DNA of 64,000 bases from assembly GCF_008040105.1 (NCBI RefSeq), contig NZ_VRMG01000003.1, forward strand, positions 186,001 to 250,000, in the 5' to 3' direction. Numbering within the stretch: the first letter of the stretch is position 1; each line of letters starts with the position of its first letter. A model generated the notes under the pieces. The model ran no database searches and was not told where the DNA came from. It worked only from the letters and a program-made list of their open reading frames with translations. The DNA comes from Lacisediminihabitans profunda. Lineage in GTDB: Bacteria > Actinomycetota > Actinomycetes > Actinomycetales > Microbacteriaceae. The position numbers and the translations under genes were made by a program. Shown here one piece after another: positions 43,883-52,668 of the stretch.

Positions 43883-44848
43883 ATGGCAAACGAAACAGCG
43901 GTCGCGGCACGGCCGCCGCTCCGCGGCACGGGGGCGACAGGCTCCCCAAGTCGAACGAGGCGCGGCTCCAGCCAACGGAGACGCTCAGCCACGGGATGGC
44001 TGTTCATCGGTCCGTTCGCGATCGTTTTCATCATCTTCCTCGTTGCACCGCTCGCGTACGCGTTCTACCTCAGCCTCTTCAGCAAGGGGCTCGCGACCGG
44101 CACGACCTTCACCGGCATCGACAACTACGTCAAGGCCTTCACCGACCCGTCGTTCCTGGGCGGAATCTGGTTCGTACTGCGCTTCGCCCTCGTGCTCATC
44201 CCCGTGCAGATGGCCGTGTCGCTCTCGGCGGCCCTCGTGCTCGACGCCATCACGACCCGTTTCGCCCGCTTCGCCCGGCTCATGATCTTCCTGCCGTACG
44301 CCATCCCGGCCGTCATCGGGGCCCTCATGTGGGGCTTCCTCTACAGCCCGACGTTCGGACCGCTCCAACAGTTGTTCGGGCTCTTCGGTGCCAATGCACC
44401 GTTCCCGCTCAGCCCGGACAACGTCTTCGGCGGGCTGATGAACGTGGTGACCTGGCAGTGGGCCGGGTACTACATGATCATCATCTATGCGGCCCTGCAG
44501 GGAATCGACCCGGCCCTCTACGAAGCGGCGAAGATCGACGGGGCCAACTCCTGGCAGGTCGCGATGCGGATCAAGGTTCCCCTGGTGAGCTCGGCGCTCG
44601 TGCTGATCCTCGTCTTCGCCCTTATCGGCACGCTGCAGTTCTTCACCGAACCCGCCATCCTGCGGCTCGTGTCGAACGGATCGATAACCCCGGACTTCAC
44701 CCCGAACCTGTACGCCTACAACCAGGCCTTCTCCTACGCGAACTTCAACTACGCGTCGGCGATCTCGTTCGCCCTCGGCATCATCGTCTTCATCGCCGTC
44801 TACATCTTCCTCTTCTTCACTCGCAAGCGCGGGAGCATCCTGTCATGA
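43883..44848 (+). CDS. Carbohydrate ABC transporter permease, MalF type
   Basis: A 321-residue permease. Basic N-terminus, first helix GWLFIGPFAIVFIIFLVAPL, and the EAA loop EAAKIDGANSWQVAMRIKVP near residue 213. The ATG of the next permease overlaps its stop (ATGA). Likely partner of an arabinoside-binding protein; the ATPase is not in this cluster. Confidence 0.9.
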   Translation: MANETAVAARPPLRGTGATGSPSRTRRGSSQRRRSATGWLFIGPFAIVFIIFLVAPLAYAFYLSLFSKGLATGTTFTGIDNYVKAFTDPSFLGGIWFVLRFALVLIPVQMAVSLSAALVLDAITTRFARFARLMIFLPYAIPAVIGALMWGFLYSPTFGPLQQLFGLFGANAPFPLSPDNVFGGLMNVVTWQWAGYYMIIIYAALQGIDPALYEAAKIDGANSWQVAMRIKVPLVSSALVLILVFALIGTLQFFTEPAILRLVSNGSITPDFTPNLYAYNQAFSYANFNYASAISFALGIIVFIAVYIFLFFTRKRGSILS

Positions 44849-45762
44849 CAACTGCACGCATCTCCTCGGCGAACCGCACCGCCCGCACGGCACGGGAGGG
44901 CAGGCGCGCCCGCTCCGGAAGCCATCTGGTTCCGCACCTGTTCCTCGGGGCTCTCGTCGTGTACTTCCTCATCCCCATCTGGTGGCTCTTCGTGGCCAGC
45001 ACGAAGGATGTGGGGGGCCTGTTCAACGGAAGCGCCGGCGCCCTGTGGTTCGACAAGAACTTCGCGCTCTGGCCGAACCTCGCCGAACTGTTCACGTACA
45101 ACGACGGCATCTACCTCCGCTGGCTCGGCAACTCCCTGTTCTACGCGCTCGCCGGCGGCATCGGGGCGACCGTGCTTGCCGTCCTCGCGGGCTATGGGTT
45201 CGCGAAGTTCCAGTTCAGGGGCCGCAACTTTTCCTTCGCCCTGCTGCTCGGCTCCGTGATGGTCCCCCTGACCGCACTCGTGATCCCCACCTTCGTGCTC
45301 CTCTCGGAGCTCAAGCTGACCGACACGATCTGGGCGGTGATCCTGCCGTCGCTCCTCAACCCGTTCGGGGTGTACCTCATGCAGGTCTACGCCGCGGATG
45401 CCGTGCCGGACGAGTTGCTCGACGCCGCCCGCGTCGACGGGGCGGGCGAGTTCCGCACCTTCTTCCAGGTGGCGTTTCCGCTTCTGCGGCCGGCGTTCAT
45501 TACCGTGCTCCTGCTCTCGATCGTCGGCAGCTGGAACAACTACTTCCTTCCCCTCGCCATGCTCTCCAACACGCAGTTGTTTCCGATCACGGTCGGAATC
45601 GGTCTCTGGGAGGGGCTCGCGGCCGGGAACAACAGCGGCGGCCACTCTCTGTGGGGGCTCATCATCGTCGGATCCCTCGTCTCGGTGATCCCGCTCGTGA
45701 TCGCGTTCCTCTCCCTCCAGAAGTACTGGCGCGGCGGGCTCGCCATCGGCAGCCTCAAGTAA
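44845..45762 (+). CDS. Carbohydrate ABC transporter permease, MalG type
   Basis: A 305-residue permease with about six helices (first: LFLGALVVYFLIPIWWLFVA) and the EAA loop DAARVDGAGEFRTFFQVAFP near residue 193. The frame is open far upstream, but the ATG at 44845 overlaps the previous stop and starts at the usual distance before helix 1. The arabinofuranosidase gene follows after 52 bases. Confidence 0.9.
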   Translation: MTTARISSANRTARTAREGRRARSGSHLVPHLFLGALVVYFLIPIWWLFVASTKDVGGLFNGSAGALWFDKNFALWPNLAELFTYNDGIYLRWLGNSLFYALAGGIGATVLAVLAGYGFAKFQFRGRNFSFALLLGSVMVPLTALVIPTFVLLSELKLTDTIWAVILPSLLNPFGVYLMQVYAADAVPDELLDAARVDGAGEFRTFFQVAFPLLRPAFITVLLLSIVGSWNNYFLPLAMLSNTQLFPITVGIGLWEGLAAGNNSGGHSLWGLIIVGSLVSVIPLVIAFLSLQKYWRGGLAIGSLK

Positions 45763-45814
45763 CCCCCCGACACACCACAACTCACCTCCCGTTCGACCTG
45801 ACCGAAAGACAACC

Positions 45815-47320
45815 ATGCCTACAGCCCACCTCACCCTCGACCCGTCCTTCACGGTCGGCGCGGTCAATCGCCGACTCTTCGGCTCCTTCGTCGAACACCT
45901 GGGGCGTTGCGTCTACGACGGCATCTACGAACCGGGCCACGCGACGGCGGACGAGAACGGATTCCGCGAGGATGTGCTCGACCTCGTGCGCGAACTCGGC
46001 GTGTCCACCATCCGCTACCCAGGCGGCAACTTCGTCTCCGGATTCCGCTGGGAGGATTCCGTCGGCCCGCGCGCCGAGCGCCCGAAACGGCTCGACCTCG
46101 CGTGGCACTCCACCGAGAGCAACCAGGTCGGGCTCGAGGAGTTCTCGGTCTGGCTCGAGAAGGCCGGCAGCGATCTCATGTATGCCGTCAACCTCGGCAC
46201 CCGGGGCGTGCAGGAGGCGCTGGACGTGCTCGAGTACAGCAACATCCGCTCGGGCACGAAGCTCTCGGACGAGCGGGTCGCGAACGGCCGCGTCGAACCG
46301 TACGACGTGCGGATGTGGTGCCTCGGCAACGAAATGGACGGGCCGTGGCAGCTCGGCCATCGCAGCGCCGACGACTACGGCAAGCTCGCCTCCCAGACCG
46401 CGAAGGCGATGCGGCAGGTCGACCCGTCCCTGGAACTCGTCGTCTGCGGCAGCTCGAGCGCCCACATGCCCACCTTCGGATCATGGGAGCGCACGGTACT
46501 CGAGCACACCTACGACGACGTGGACTTCATCTCCTGCCACGCCTACTACGAGGAGAAGGGCGGCGACACGGGCAGCTTTCTTGCCTCCGCCGTGGACATG
46601 GACCACTTCATCGAGTCGGTCGTCGCGACGGCCGACCACGTGAAGGCGGTGCGGGGGTCCGACAAGACGATCAACATCTCATTCGACGAATGGAACGTCT
46701 GGTACATCGACCGGTATCACAGCATCGACAAGATCGAAGGGCTGGACAACTGGCCGGAGGCGCCGCGCCTGCTCGAGGACGTGTACTCCGTCGCGGACGC
46801 GGTGGTGTTCGGAAGCCTGCTCATCTCCCTGCTCAACCACGCGGACCGGGTGACGTCGGCGTCCCTCGCCCAGCTCGTGAACGTGATCGCGCCGATCATG
46901 ACGGAGCCGGGCGGCGATGCCTGGAGGCAGACCACGTTCTATCCGTTCTCCGTCACGTCTCGGCTGGCATCCGGCACCGCCCTGTCGGTGAAACTCGCAT
47001 CAGACACCTACGAGACGAAGGACTACGGGACCGTGAACGTGGTCGATGCGGCGGCCACCTTCGATGGCGCGACCGGCAGTGTCTTTCTGGTGAACAGGAG
47101 CCAGACCGAGCCCGCGACGGTGACGATCGACGCGCGGGCCCTCGGCTCGGTGTCCACCGCGACGGCGCTGACGCTCGCGGACGACGACATCAACGCGGCG
47201 AACACCCTCGCCGACCAGAACCGGGTGGGGCTCTCCGCGAACGACACCCTGGTCTTCGCCGATGGCACGATCTCGATCACCCTGCCGCCCGTCTCCTGGA
47301 CGGCGGTCAGCCTCGGCTGA
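45815..47320 (+). CDS. abfA: Alpha-L-arabinofuranosidase, glycoside hydrolase family 51
   Basis: A 501-residue cytoplasmic enzyme releasing L-arabinose from arabinan and arabinoxylan fragments. Family motifs: NRRLFGSFVEHLGRCVYDGIYEPGH at the N-terminus (shown in part), RYPGGNFVSG near 68, acid/base Glu 173 in CLGNEMDGPW and nucleophile Glu 292 in SFDEWNVWY. Length matches GH51 (about 500). No signal peptide, in line with import before hydrolysis. Released arabinose would be degraded by AraBDA. Confidence 0.95.
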   Translation: MPTAHLTLDPSFTVGAVNRRLFGSFVEHLGRCVYDGIYEPGHATADENGFREDVLDLVRELGVSTIRYPGGNFVSGFRWEDSVGPRAERPKRLDLAWHSTESNQVGLEEFSVWLEKAGSDLMYAVNLGTRGVQEALDVLEYSNIRSGTKLSDERVANGRVEPYDVRMWCLGNEMDGPWQLGHRSADDYGKLASQTAKAMRQVDPSLELVVCGSSSAHMPTFGSWERTVLEHTYDDVDFISCHAYYEEKGGDTGSFLASAVDMDHFIESVVATADHVKAVRGSDKTINISFDEWNVWYIDRYHSIDKIEGLDNWPEAPRLLEDVYSVADAVVFGSLLISLLNHADRVTSASLAQLVNVIAPIMTEPGGDAWRQTTFYPFSVTSRLASGTALSVKLASDTYETKDYGTVNVVDAAATFDGATGSVFLVNRSQTEPATVTIDARALGSVSTATALTLADDDINAANTLADQNRVGLSANDTLVFADGTISITLPPVSWTAVSLG

Positions 47321-47343
47321 GGTCTGCCACCGCGGGGCGCGGG

Positions 47344-47349
47344 TAGCGT
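47344..47349 (+). promoter_or_regulatory. -10 box for a probable leaderless mRNA
   Basis: TAGCGT ends seven bases before the ATG at 47357. A purine stretch GGGGAG touches the start codon and is too close to act as a ribosome-binding site. Confidence 0.5.
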
Positions 47350-47356
47350 AGGGGAG

Positions 47357-48073
47357 ATGAGGCAGGAACCCGACTCCGAACGCGAGGCACGTGCGACCGA
47401 GGCCGAACGCAAGCAGGGGGCGGCCCGGATCGCGCGGCGCTGGCCGCTCTACAGCGGCGCCGCCGCGGTGCTTCTCGTCGCCGGGCTCGGCGCGATCATC
47501 GCCTACCGCGACAAGAACCTGCCGTTCTCGTTCGATCTCGCCTGGATGGGCGAGATTCTCGAGCACCGCAGTCCGTTCTGGACCGTGCCGGCCCTCGTGA
47601 TGAACAACGTGGGCGGCGGAGTGCTCGGCGCCCTCGTCATCCCGGTGCTGATCACCGTCACCTTCCTCGTGCTCAGGAGGCCGTGGGCCGCGCTGTATTT
47701 CGCGTCGGCGACGATCGTGAGCGCCGGGATCGTCCAGCTGCTGAAGTATGTCTACGGGCGTCCGCGCCCCACGGACATCCTGGTCACCTCCGATCTCGGC
47801 TCGTTCCCCTCCGGCCACGTCGCCAACGCGGCGACCATGGCGGTGGTGCTCGGCATCATGCTCGTGCGGGCATGGGTATGGATCGCCGGCATCGTGTACA
47901 CCCTCGCGATGCTCGTCTCGCGCACCTATCTCGGGGCGCACTGGCTGAGCGATACCGTCGGCGGACTCGTGCTCGGCGCGGCGGTGGCGGTGATCATCTG
48001 GGCCCCGCTCGCCTATCGGCTGCGACTGGAGCAGACCACCCGCGCGGCGGCTCGGCGCGCGCGCACCACCTGA
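47357..48073 (+). CDS. PAP2-family phosphatase
   Basis: A 238-residue membrane phosphatase of the type 2 phosphatidic acid phosphatase family, acting on lipid phosphates or polyprenyl pyrophosphates at the membrane. The three-part signature is visible: KYVYGRPRP near residue 131, PSGHVANA near 153 and SRTYLGAHWLSDTVGG near 192. Five to six helices surround it. It is a stand-alone gene. Confidence 0.88.
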   Translation: MRQEPDSEREARATEAERKQGAARIARRWPLYSGAAAVLLVAGLGAIIAYRDKNLPFSFDLAWMGEILEHRSPFWTVPALVMNNVGGGVLGALVIPVLITVTFLVLRRPWAALYFASATIVSAGIVQLLKYVYGRPRPTDILVTSDLGSFPSGHVANAATMAVVLGIMLVRAWVWIAGIVYTLAMLVSRTYLGAHWLSDTVGGLVLGAAVAVIIWAPLAYRLRLEQTTRAAARRARTT

Positions 48074-48130
48074 CTCCGCGTCCCGACGGGAGGCGGGACT
48101 CCCTCCGCGAGCTCTTTCGTGCGCACGCGC

Positions 48131-48136
48131 TAGCCT
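48131..48136 (+). promoter_or_regulatory. -10 box for a leaderless mRNA
   Basis: TAGCCT ends exactly six bases before the ATG at 48143; no ribosome-binding site is present. Confidence 0.6.
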
Positions 48137-48142
48137 GCTGTC

Positions 48143-49441
48143 ATGAGAATCCTCCTGGTTGGCGCCGGCGGCGTCGGCGATGCCATTGCCAAGATCGCGG
48201 CTCGCCGAACCTTCTTCGAACTCTTCGTTGTGAGTGACTACGACCTCGCCCGCGCGGAGCGCACCGTGGAGTGGATCGAGGCGAGCACCGCGAGCGGCCC
48301 GGGCATCCCTGGCCTCGAGAACGGCCGTTTCGTCGCGGCCCGCATCGATGCCTCAGATCCGGACAACGTCGAGACGGTCGCGCGTGACCACGGCATCACT
48401 CACGTGATGAACGCGGTCGAGCCCAAGTTCGTGCCGACCATTTTCGCCGGGGCCCTCGCCGCCGGTGCCGACTACCTCGACATGGCCATGAGCCTCTCCG
48501 AGCCGCACCCCACGGATCCGCACCACCAGACCGGGGTCAAGCTCGGCGACGACCAGTTCGCCCAGGCGCCGGACTGGGAGACCGCGGGGCGGCTCGCCCT
48601 CGTGGGCATGGGCGTCGAGCCCGGGCTCAGCGACGTCTTCGCGCGCTACGCGGCCGACCACCTCTTCAGCGAGATCGACGAACTTGGCGTGCGCGACGGG
48701 GCGAACCTGGTCGTGCGCGACGAGGTCGGCAACGAGATCTTCGCGCCATCCTTCAGCATCTGGACCACGATCGAGGAGTGCCTCAACCCGCCAGTGATCT
48801 GGGAGAAGGACAAGGGCTGGTACACGACGGAGCCGTTCAGCGAGCCGGAGATCTTCGACTTCCCGGCGGGAATCGGCCCGGTCGAGTGCGTCAACGTGGA
48901 GCACGAGGAGGTGCTGCTCATGCCGCGCTGGGTGGATGCCAAGCGCGCGACGTTCAAGTACGGTCTCGGAAACGAGTTCATCGGCATCCTCAAGACGCTG
49001 CACCAACTCGGCCTCGACAAGACCCAGCCGCTCCGAGTACGGTCGGCGAACGGACCAGTCGAAGTCGCGCCTCGAGACGTCGTCGCTGCGGGGCTCCCCG
49101 ATCCGGCCACCCTCGGCCCGCGGATGACCGGCAAGACCTGCGCCGGGTTGTGGGTGACCGGGCTGGGCCCGGACGGCGCCCGCCGGGAGGTCTACCTCTA
49201 TCACGTGGCCGACAACGAGTGGACAATGGCCGAGTACGAGTGCCAGTGCGTGGTCTGGCAGACGGCCCTCAACCCGGTGATCGCGCTCGAACTGCTCTCC
49301 ACCGGCGCCTGGAGCGGGCGCGGAGTCCTCGGCCCCGAGGCATTCGACGCCGAACTCTTCCTCGACCTGATGGCCCGGTCGGAGTCTGAGGGCGGCTACG
49401 GTCAGCCCTGGGGGCTCGAGGACCGCACGCCCGCGACATGA
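48143..49441 (+). CDS. Saccharopine-dehydrogenase-like protein
   Basis: A 432-residue protein with an N-terminal NAD(P)-binding fold (ILLVGAGGVGDAIAKIAARR) and the layout of the saccharopine dehydrogenase family, including MNAVEPKFVPTIFAGALAAGADYLDMA and GMGVEPGLSDVFARYAADHL. The family covers saccharopine, homospermidine and carboxynorspermidine dehydrogenases and several uncharacterised groups, so the substrate is open. Its stop overlaps the start of an N-acylamino-acid-racemase-type gene (ATGA), suggesting both act on amino-acid derivatives. Confidence 0.83.
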   Translation: MRILLVGAGGVGDAIAKIAARRTFFELFVVSDYDLARAERTVEWIEASTASGPGIPGLENGRFVAARIDASDPDNVETVARDHGITHVMNAVEPKFVPTIFAGALAAGADYLDMAMSLSEPHPTDPHHQTGVKLGDDQFAQAPDWETAGRLALVGMGVEPGLSDVFARYAADHLFSEIDELGVRDGANLVVRDEVGNEIFAPSFSIWTTIEECLNPPVIWEKDKGWYTTEPFSEPEIFDFPAGIGPVECVNVEHEEVLLMPRWVDAKRATFKYGLGNEFIGILKTLHQLGLDKTQPLRVRSANGPVEVAPRDVVAAGLPDPATLGPRMTGKTCAGLWVTGLGPDGARREVYLYHVADNEWTMAEYECQCVVWQTALNPVIALELLSTGAWSGRGVLGPEAFDAELFLDLMARSESEGGYGQPWGLEDRTPAT

Positions 49442-50550
49442 GAGTCGATGCGGTCGAACTGCACAGGCTCGCGATTCCGCTCGTGCGCCCGTTCGAGACG
49501 TCGTTCGGCCGTCAGACGGGCCGGGTGGTGCTGCTGGTGCGCGTACGCACTGATGTCGGCGACGGCTGGGGCGAATGCGTCGCCATGGTCGACCCGTTCT
49601 ATTCGAGTGAGTTCGTCTCCGGCTGCGAGGACGTGATCCGCCACTATCTCGCGCCTGCCGTTCTGGCGGCGGGGGACGTGACCGCCGAGTCGGCCGCCGG
49701 CCTCTTCTCCTTCGTCGTCGGGCATCGGATGGCGAAGGCCGCCATCGAGACGGCGCTGCTCGACGCGCAGCTGCGAGCGGCCGGGCGGAGCTTCGGATCC
49801 TACTTCGGCGCCGTGCGGGCCTCGGTGGACTGCGGCGTCTCCGTGGGCATCGCGCCGTCGATCGCGCAGTTGCTCGATGAGGTCTCCGGCTATGTCGACC
49901 AGGGCTACCGGCGCATCAAACTCAAGATCAAGCCGGGCTGGGACCTCGAGCCGGTCGCGGCCGTGCGGGAGTTGCTCGAGCCGGGCGCCCTGCTCCAGGT
50001 CGATGCGAACACCGCGTACACCCTCGACGATCTCGACCACCTGCGCGAACTCGACGCGTTCGACCTCCTGCTCATCGAGCAGCCGTTCGTCGAGGAGGAC
50101 ATCCGGTCGCACGTCGCGCTCGCGGCGGCAATCTCTACGCCGGTGTGCCTCGACGAGTCGATCGTGACCACGGAGGTCGCGATCGACGCGATAGAGCGCC
50201 GGGCGACCAGCATCATCAACATCAAGGCCGGGCGCGTCGGCGGCTATCTCGAGGCCGTTCGGTTGCACGACGCCTGCCTGGAGCGGAATGTTGCGGTCTG
50301 GTGTGGCGGGATGCTCGAGACCGGCATCGGCCGCGCCGCCAACGTGGCCCTCGCGGCGCTGCCCGGCTTCACCCTGCCGGGGGACACTTCGGCCTCTGAC
50401 CGCTACTTCGCCGAGGACCTCACCGAGCCGTTCGTTCTGCGGGACGGCACACTCGACGTGCCGACCGGTGCCGGCAGCGGGGTCACTGTGCGCGCCGAGC
50501 TCGTCGCCGCGTGGGCGATGCGCCCGGTCGAGACGCTGCTCCGCGGCTGA
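49438..50550 (+). CDS. OSBS/N-succinylamino acid racemase family enzyme
   Basis: A 370-residue enolase-superfamily enzyme. Catalytic Lys 163 (in KLKIKPG) and Lys 263 (in INIKAGRVGG) and metal ligands Asp 189, Glu 214 and Asp 239 are all present, at the same numbering as I recall for the Amycolatopsis N-acylamino acid racemase/OSBS. The C-terminal GGMLETGIGRAANVALA is also typical. Family members perform o-succinylbenzoate synthesis for menaquinone, racemisation of N-succinylamino acids, or both. No men genes are nearby and it is coupled to a saccharopine-dehydrogenase-like gene, which favours the amino-acid role. Confidence 0.88.
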   Translation: MRVDAVELHRLAIPLVRPFETSFGRQTGRVVLLVRVRTDVGDGWGECVAMVDPFYSSEFVSGCEDVIRHYLAPAVLAAGDVTAESAAGLFSFVVGHRMAKAAIETALLDAQLRAAGRSFGSYFGAVRASVDCGVSVGIAPSIAQLLDEVSGYVDQGYRRIKLKIKPGWDLEPVAAVRELLEPGALLQVDANTAYTLDDLDHLRELDAFDLLLIEQPFVEEDIRSHVALAAAISTPVCLDESIVTTEVAIDAIERRATSIINIKAGRVGGYLEAVRLHDACLERNVAVWCGGMLETGIGRAANVALAALPGFTLPGDTSASDRYFAEDLTEPFVLRDGTLDVPTGAGSGVTVRAELVAAWAMRPVETLLRG

Positions 50551-50650
50551 TCCGATTCGGGGCTCGGTCTCGCCGGCGCTCCGCCGCACTGTTCCGCCAT
50601 CCGGCCCTGCTGTCCCGGCCCCCGCCATTTCGTCCCCGCCATCCCGCTAA

Positions 50651-50700
50651 TCCGTCAGTAAGTGCTCGCTGGGCGGTTTCAGCGAGCACCTACTGACGGA
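50651..50700. repeat. Long intergenic palindrome
   Basis: A 21-bp stem with one mismatch (50651-50671 with 50680-50700) closes an 8-nt loop. No T-run follows on either strand. It could act as a transcript 3' end or belong to a palindromic repeat family. Confidence 0.75.
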
Positions 50701-50851
50701 TGAGTCGAGGTGGAGTGGGCGGCAGGCGGGCAGGCGGGCTGGCTGGCTGGCTCGCGGGCGGGGCCGGCGGGCAACGCGGCGAGTGCGCGGGCGGCGTCGG
50801 GTGAGAGGGAGGGCGCGCCACCGGTCGCGTGACCGGCACGTCGCCTCGAAC

Positions 50852-50857
50852 TAGGCT
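50852..50857 (+). promoter_or_regulatory. -10 box for a leaderless mRNA
   Basis: TAGGCT ends exactly six bases before the ATG at 50864, without a ribosome-binding site. Confidence 0.6.
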
Positions 50858-50863
50858 GGCCAC

Positions 50864-52648
50864 ATGTCGGATGCTGCTGCCCAGGTCGAAGCCGCCAAGC
50901 GGGCCCTCCAGGAGGCGGAAGCCGCCCTCGCTGCCGAGGAAGCCGCCCAGCAGGCCGCCGCCGAGCAGGCCGCCCAGCAGGCCGCGGCGGAGGCCGCCGC
51001 GAGTCGGCCGACCCCGTCGCCGACGCCCCAGGCGACGGCGACTCGCGGACCGCTGAGTGACGCGGGAGTCGAGACGATCCGCGCGGGGTATGCGTTCACC
51101 GGCGAGGTGCTCGAGATCGGCGCCCTCGTCAACGGGGACGCCCTGCCCGGAGTGCAGGTGCGCATTCCGGTCGCGATGCTCAATCGGCACGGACTCGTCG
51201 CCGGCGCCACCGGCACGGGCAAGACCCGCACCCTCCAGGTGCTTGCCGAGCAGCTCTCCGCGGCCGGCGTTCCGGTCTTCGCCGCCGACATCAAGGGCGA
51301 CCTGTCCGGTGTCGCGACGCCGGGCGCCGAGAGCGCGAAGCTCGACGAGCGCACGAAGGGCATCGGGCAACCGTGGGTCGCGGCATCCTTCCCCACTGAG
51401 TACTTCGCCCTCGGCGGGGTGGGGCGCGGCGTCCCGGTGCGCGCGACGGTCTCCGGTTTCGGGCCGCTGCTGTTGTCGAAGGTGCTTGGCCTCAACAACA
51501 CGCAGGAGTCCTCGCTCGGACTCGTCTTCCACTACGCGTCGAAGGCCGGACTGCCGCTCGTCGACCTCAGCGATCTGCGCGCCGTGCTCAGCTACCTCAC
51601 CACCGACGACGGCAAGGTGCAGCTCAAGGAACTCGGCGGGCTTTCGGCGGCCACGGTCGGCGTGATCCTTCGCGAGCTGGTCACCTTCGCCGACCAGGGC
51701 GCCGACGTGTTCTTCGGCGAACCGGAGATCGACACGGCCGACTTCCTTCGCACGCACGCGGACGGGCGCGGCATCATCAGCCTGCTCGAGGTCCCCGGCG
51801 TTCAGGACAAGCCCGAGCTCTACTCCACGTTTCTCATGTGGTTGCTCGCCGACCTCTTCAACGACCTGCCTGAGGTCGGCGACGTCGACAAGCCCAAGCT
51901 GGTCTTCTTCTTCGACGAGGCGCACCTGCTCTTCAAGAATGCGTCGAAGGACTTCCTGGATTCGATCACCCAGACGGTGCGACTCATCCGGTCCAAGGGG
52001 GTGGGAATCGTGTTCGTCACCCAGACCCCCAAGGACGTTCCGGGCGACGTGCTCGCCCAGCTCGGTTCGCGCGTGCAGCACCAGTTGCGCGCCTTCACCC
52101 CGGATGACGCCCGCGCCCTCAAGGCGACGGTGTCCACCTACCCGACATCCGAATACGAACTCGGCGGGGTGCTCACCCAGCTCGCGACCGGCGAGGCGAT
52201 CGTCACGGTGATGAACGAGAAGGGCGCCCCGACGCCGGTCGCGTGGACCCGGCTGCGCGCGCCGCAGGGCTCGATGTCGCCCACGCCGCCGGAGCGCATC
52301 GACGCGGCCGTCGCCGCATCCTCGCTGCTGACGAAGTACGGCGCCGCAATCGACAACGAGTCGGCGAGGGAGATTCTGGGGCGCAAGCTCGAGGCCGCGG
52401 CTGTGGCCGCCGCGGCGGCGGAGTCCGCGGAAGAACAGGCTCAGGCGGCGAAGGCCCAGCAGGCCGAATACGAGCGGTTGCTGCGACAGGCCAAGAAGTC
52501 GCAGCCGGCGGCCCCGCGGGCGAGCACGCGACGACCGGCCCAGCGCGCGGAGACGAACCCGGTGGAGGACTTCCTCGACTCCTCAGCCGGCAAGTCCGTG
52601 ATGACCGCCGTCGTGAGAGGGATCTTCGGCACGCTGCGGCGCCGCTAG
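50864..52648 (+). CDS. HerA-like ATPase, DUF853 family
   Basis: A 594-residue predicted helicase-like ATPase. An Ala/Glu-rich helical N-terminus (about residues 1-60, probable coiled coil) precedes the HerA/FtsK-type core with Walker A GATGTGKT (114-121), FAADIKGDLSG, and Walker B VFFFDEAHLLF (Asp 351, Glu 352). VTQTPKDVPGDVLAQLGSRVQHQLRAFTP-type sequence near 385-410 is typical of DUF853. The C-terminus has a second Ala-rich segment. Bacterial members are widespread and poorly characterised; they are not the NurA-linked HerA. Confidence 0.87.
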   Translation: MSDAAAQVEAAKRALQEAEAALAAEEAAQQAAAEQAAQQAAAEAAASRPTPSPTPQATATRGPLSDAGVETIRAGYAFTGEVLEIGALVNGDALPGVQVRIPVAMLNRHGLVAGATGTGKTRTLQVLAEQLSAAGVPVFAADIKGDLSGVATPGAESAKLDERTKGIGQPWVAASFPTEYFALGGVGRGVPVRATVSGFGPLLLSKVLGLNNTQESSLGLVFHYASKAGLPLVDLSDLRAVLSYLTTDDGKVQLKELGGLSAATVGVILRELVTFADQGADVFFGEPEIDTADFLRTHADGRGIISLLEVPGVQDKPELYSTFLMWLLADLFNDLPEVGDVDKPKLVFFFDEAHLLFKNASKDFLDSITQTVRLIRSKGVGIVFVTQTPKDVPGDVLAQLGSRVQHQLRAFTPDDARALKATVSTYPTSEYELGGVLTQLATGEAIVTVMNEKGAPTPVAWTRLRAPQGSMSPTPPERIDAAVAASSLLTKYGAAIDNESAREILGRKLEAAAVAAAAAESAEEQAQAAKAQQAEYERLLRQAKKSQPAAPRASTRRPAQRAETNPVEDFLDSSAGKSVMTAVVRGIFGTLRRR

Positions 52649-52668
52649 CCGACCGCCGAGTCGGCGGG

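Larger units (their letters stand above)
50551..50863. other. 313-base intergenic region with palindrome and simple repeats
   Basis: It contains the long palindrome at 50651-50700, a GGCTGGCT/GGCAGGCGGG simple-repeat stretch at about 50718-50770, and the -10 box of the next gene. No gene is apparent. Confidence 0.65.

Noticed and set aside
43996-44844. 588-residue permease starting inside the previous permease gene
   Set aside because: The first 283 residues are an Arg/His/Pro-rich out-of-frame reading of the upstream permease; the real protein starts at the ATGA overlap at 44845.
49438-50550. Confident assignment as menC
   Set aside because: Residues cannot separate OSBS from N-succinylamino acid racemase activity, and no other menaquinone genes are in the window.
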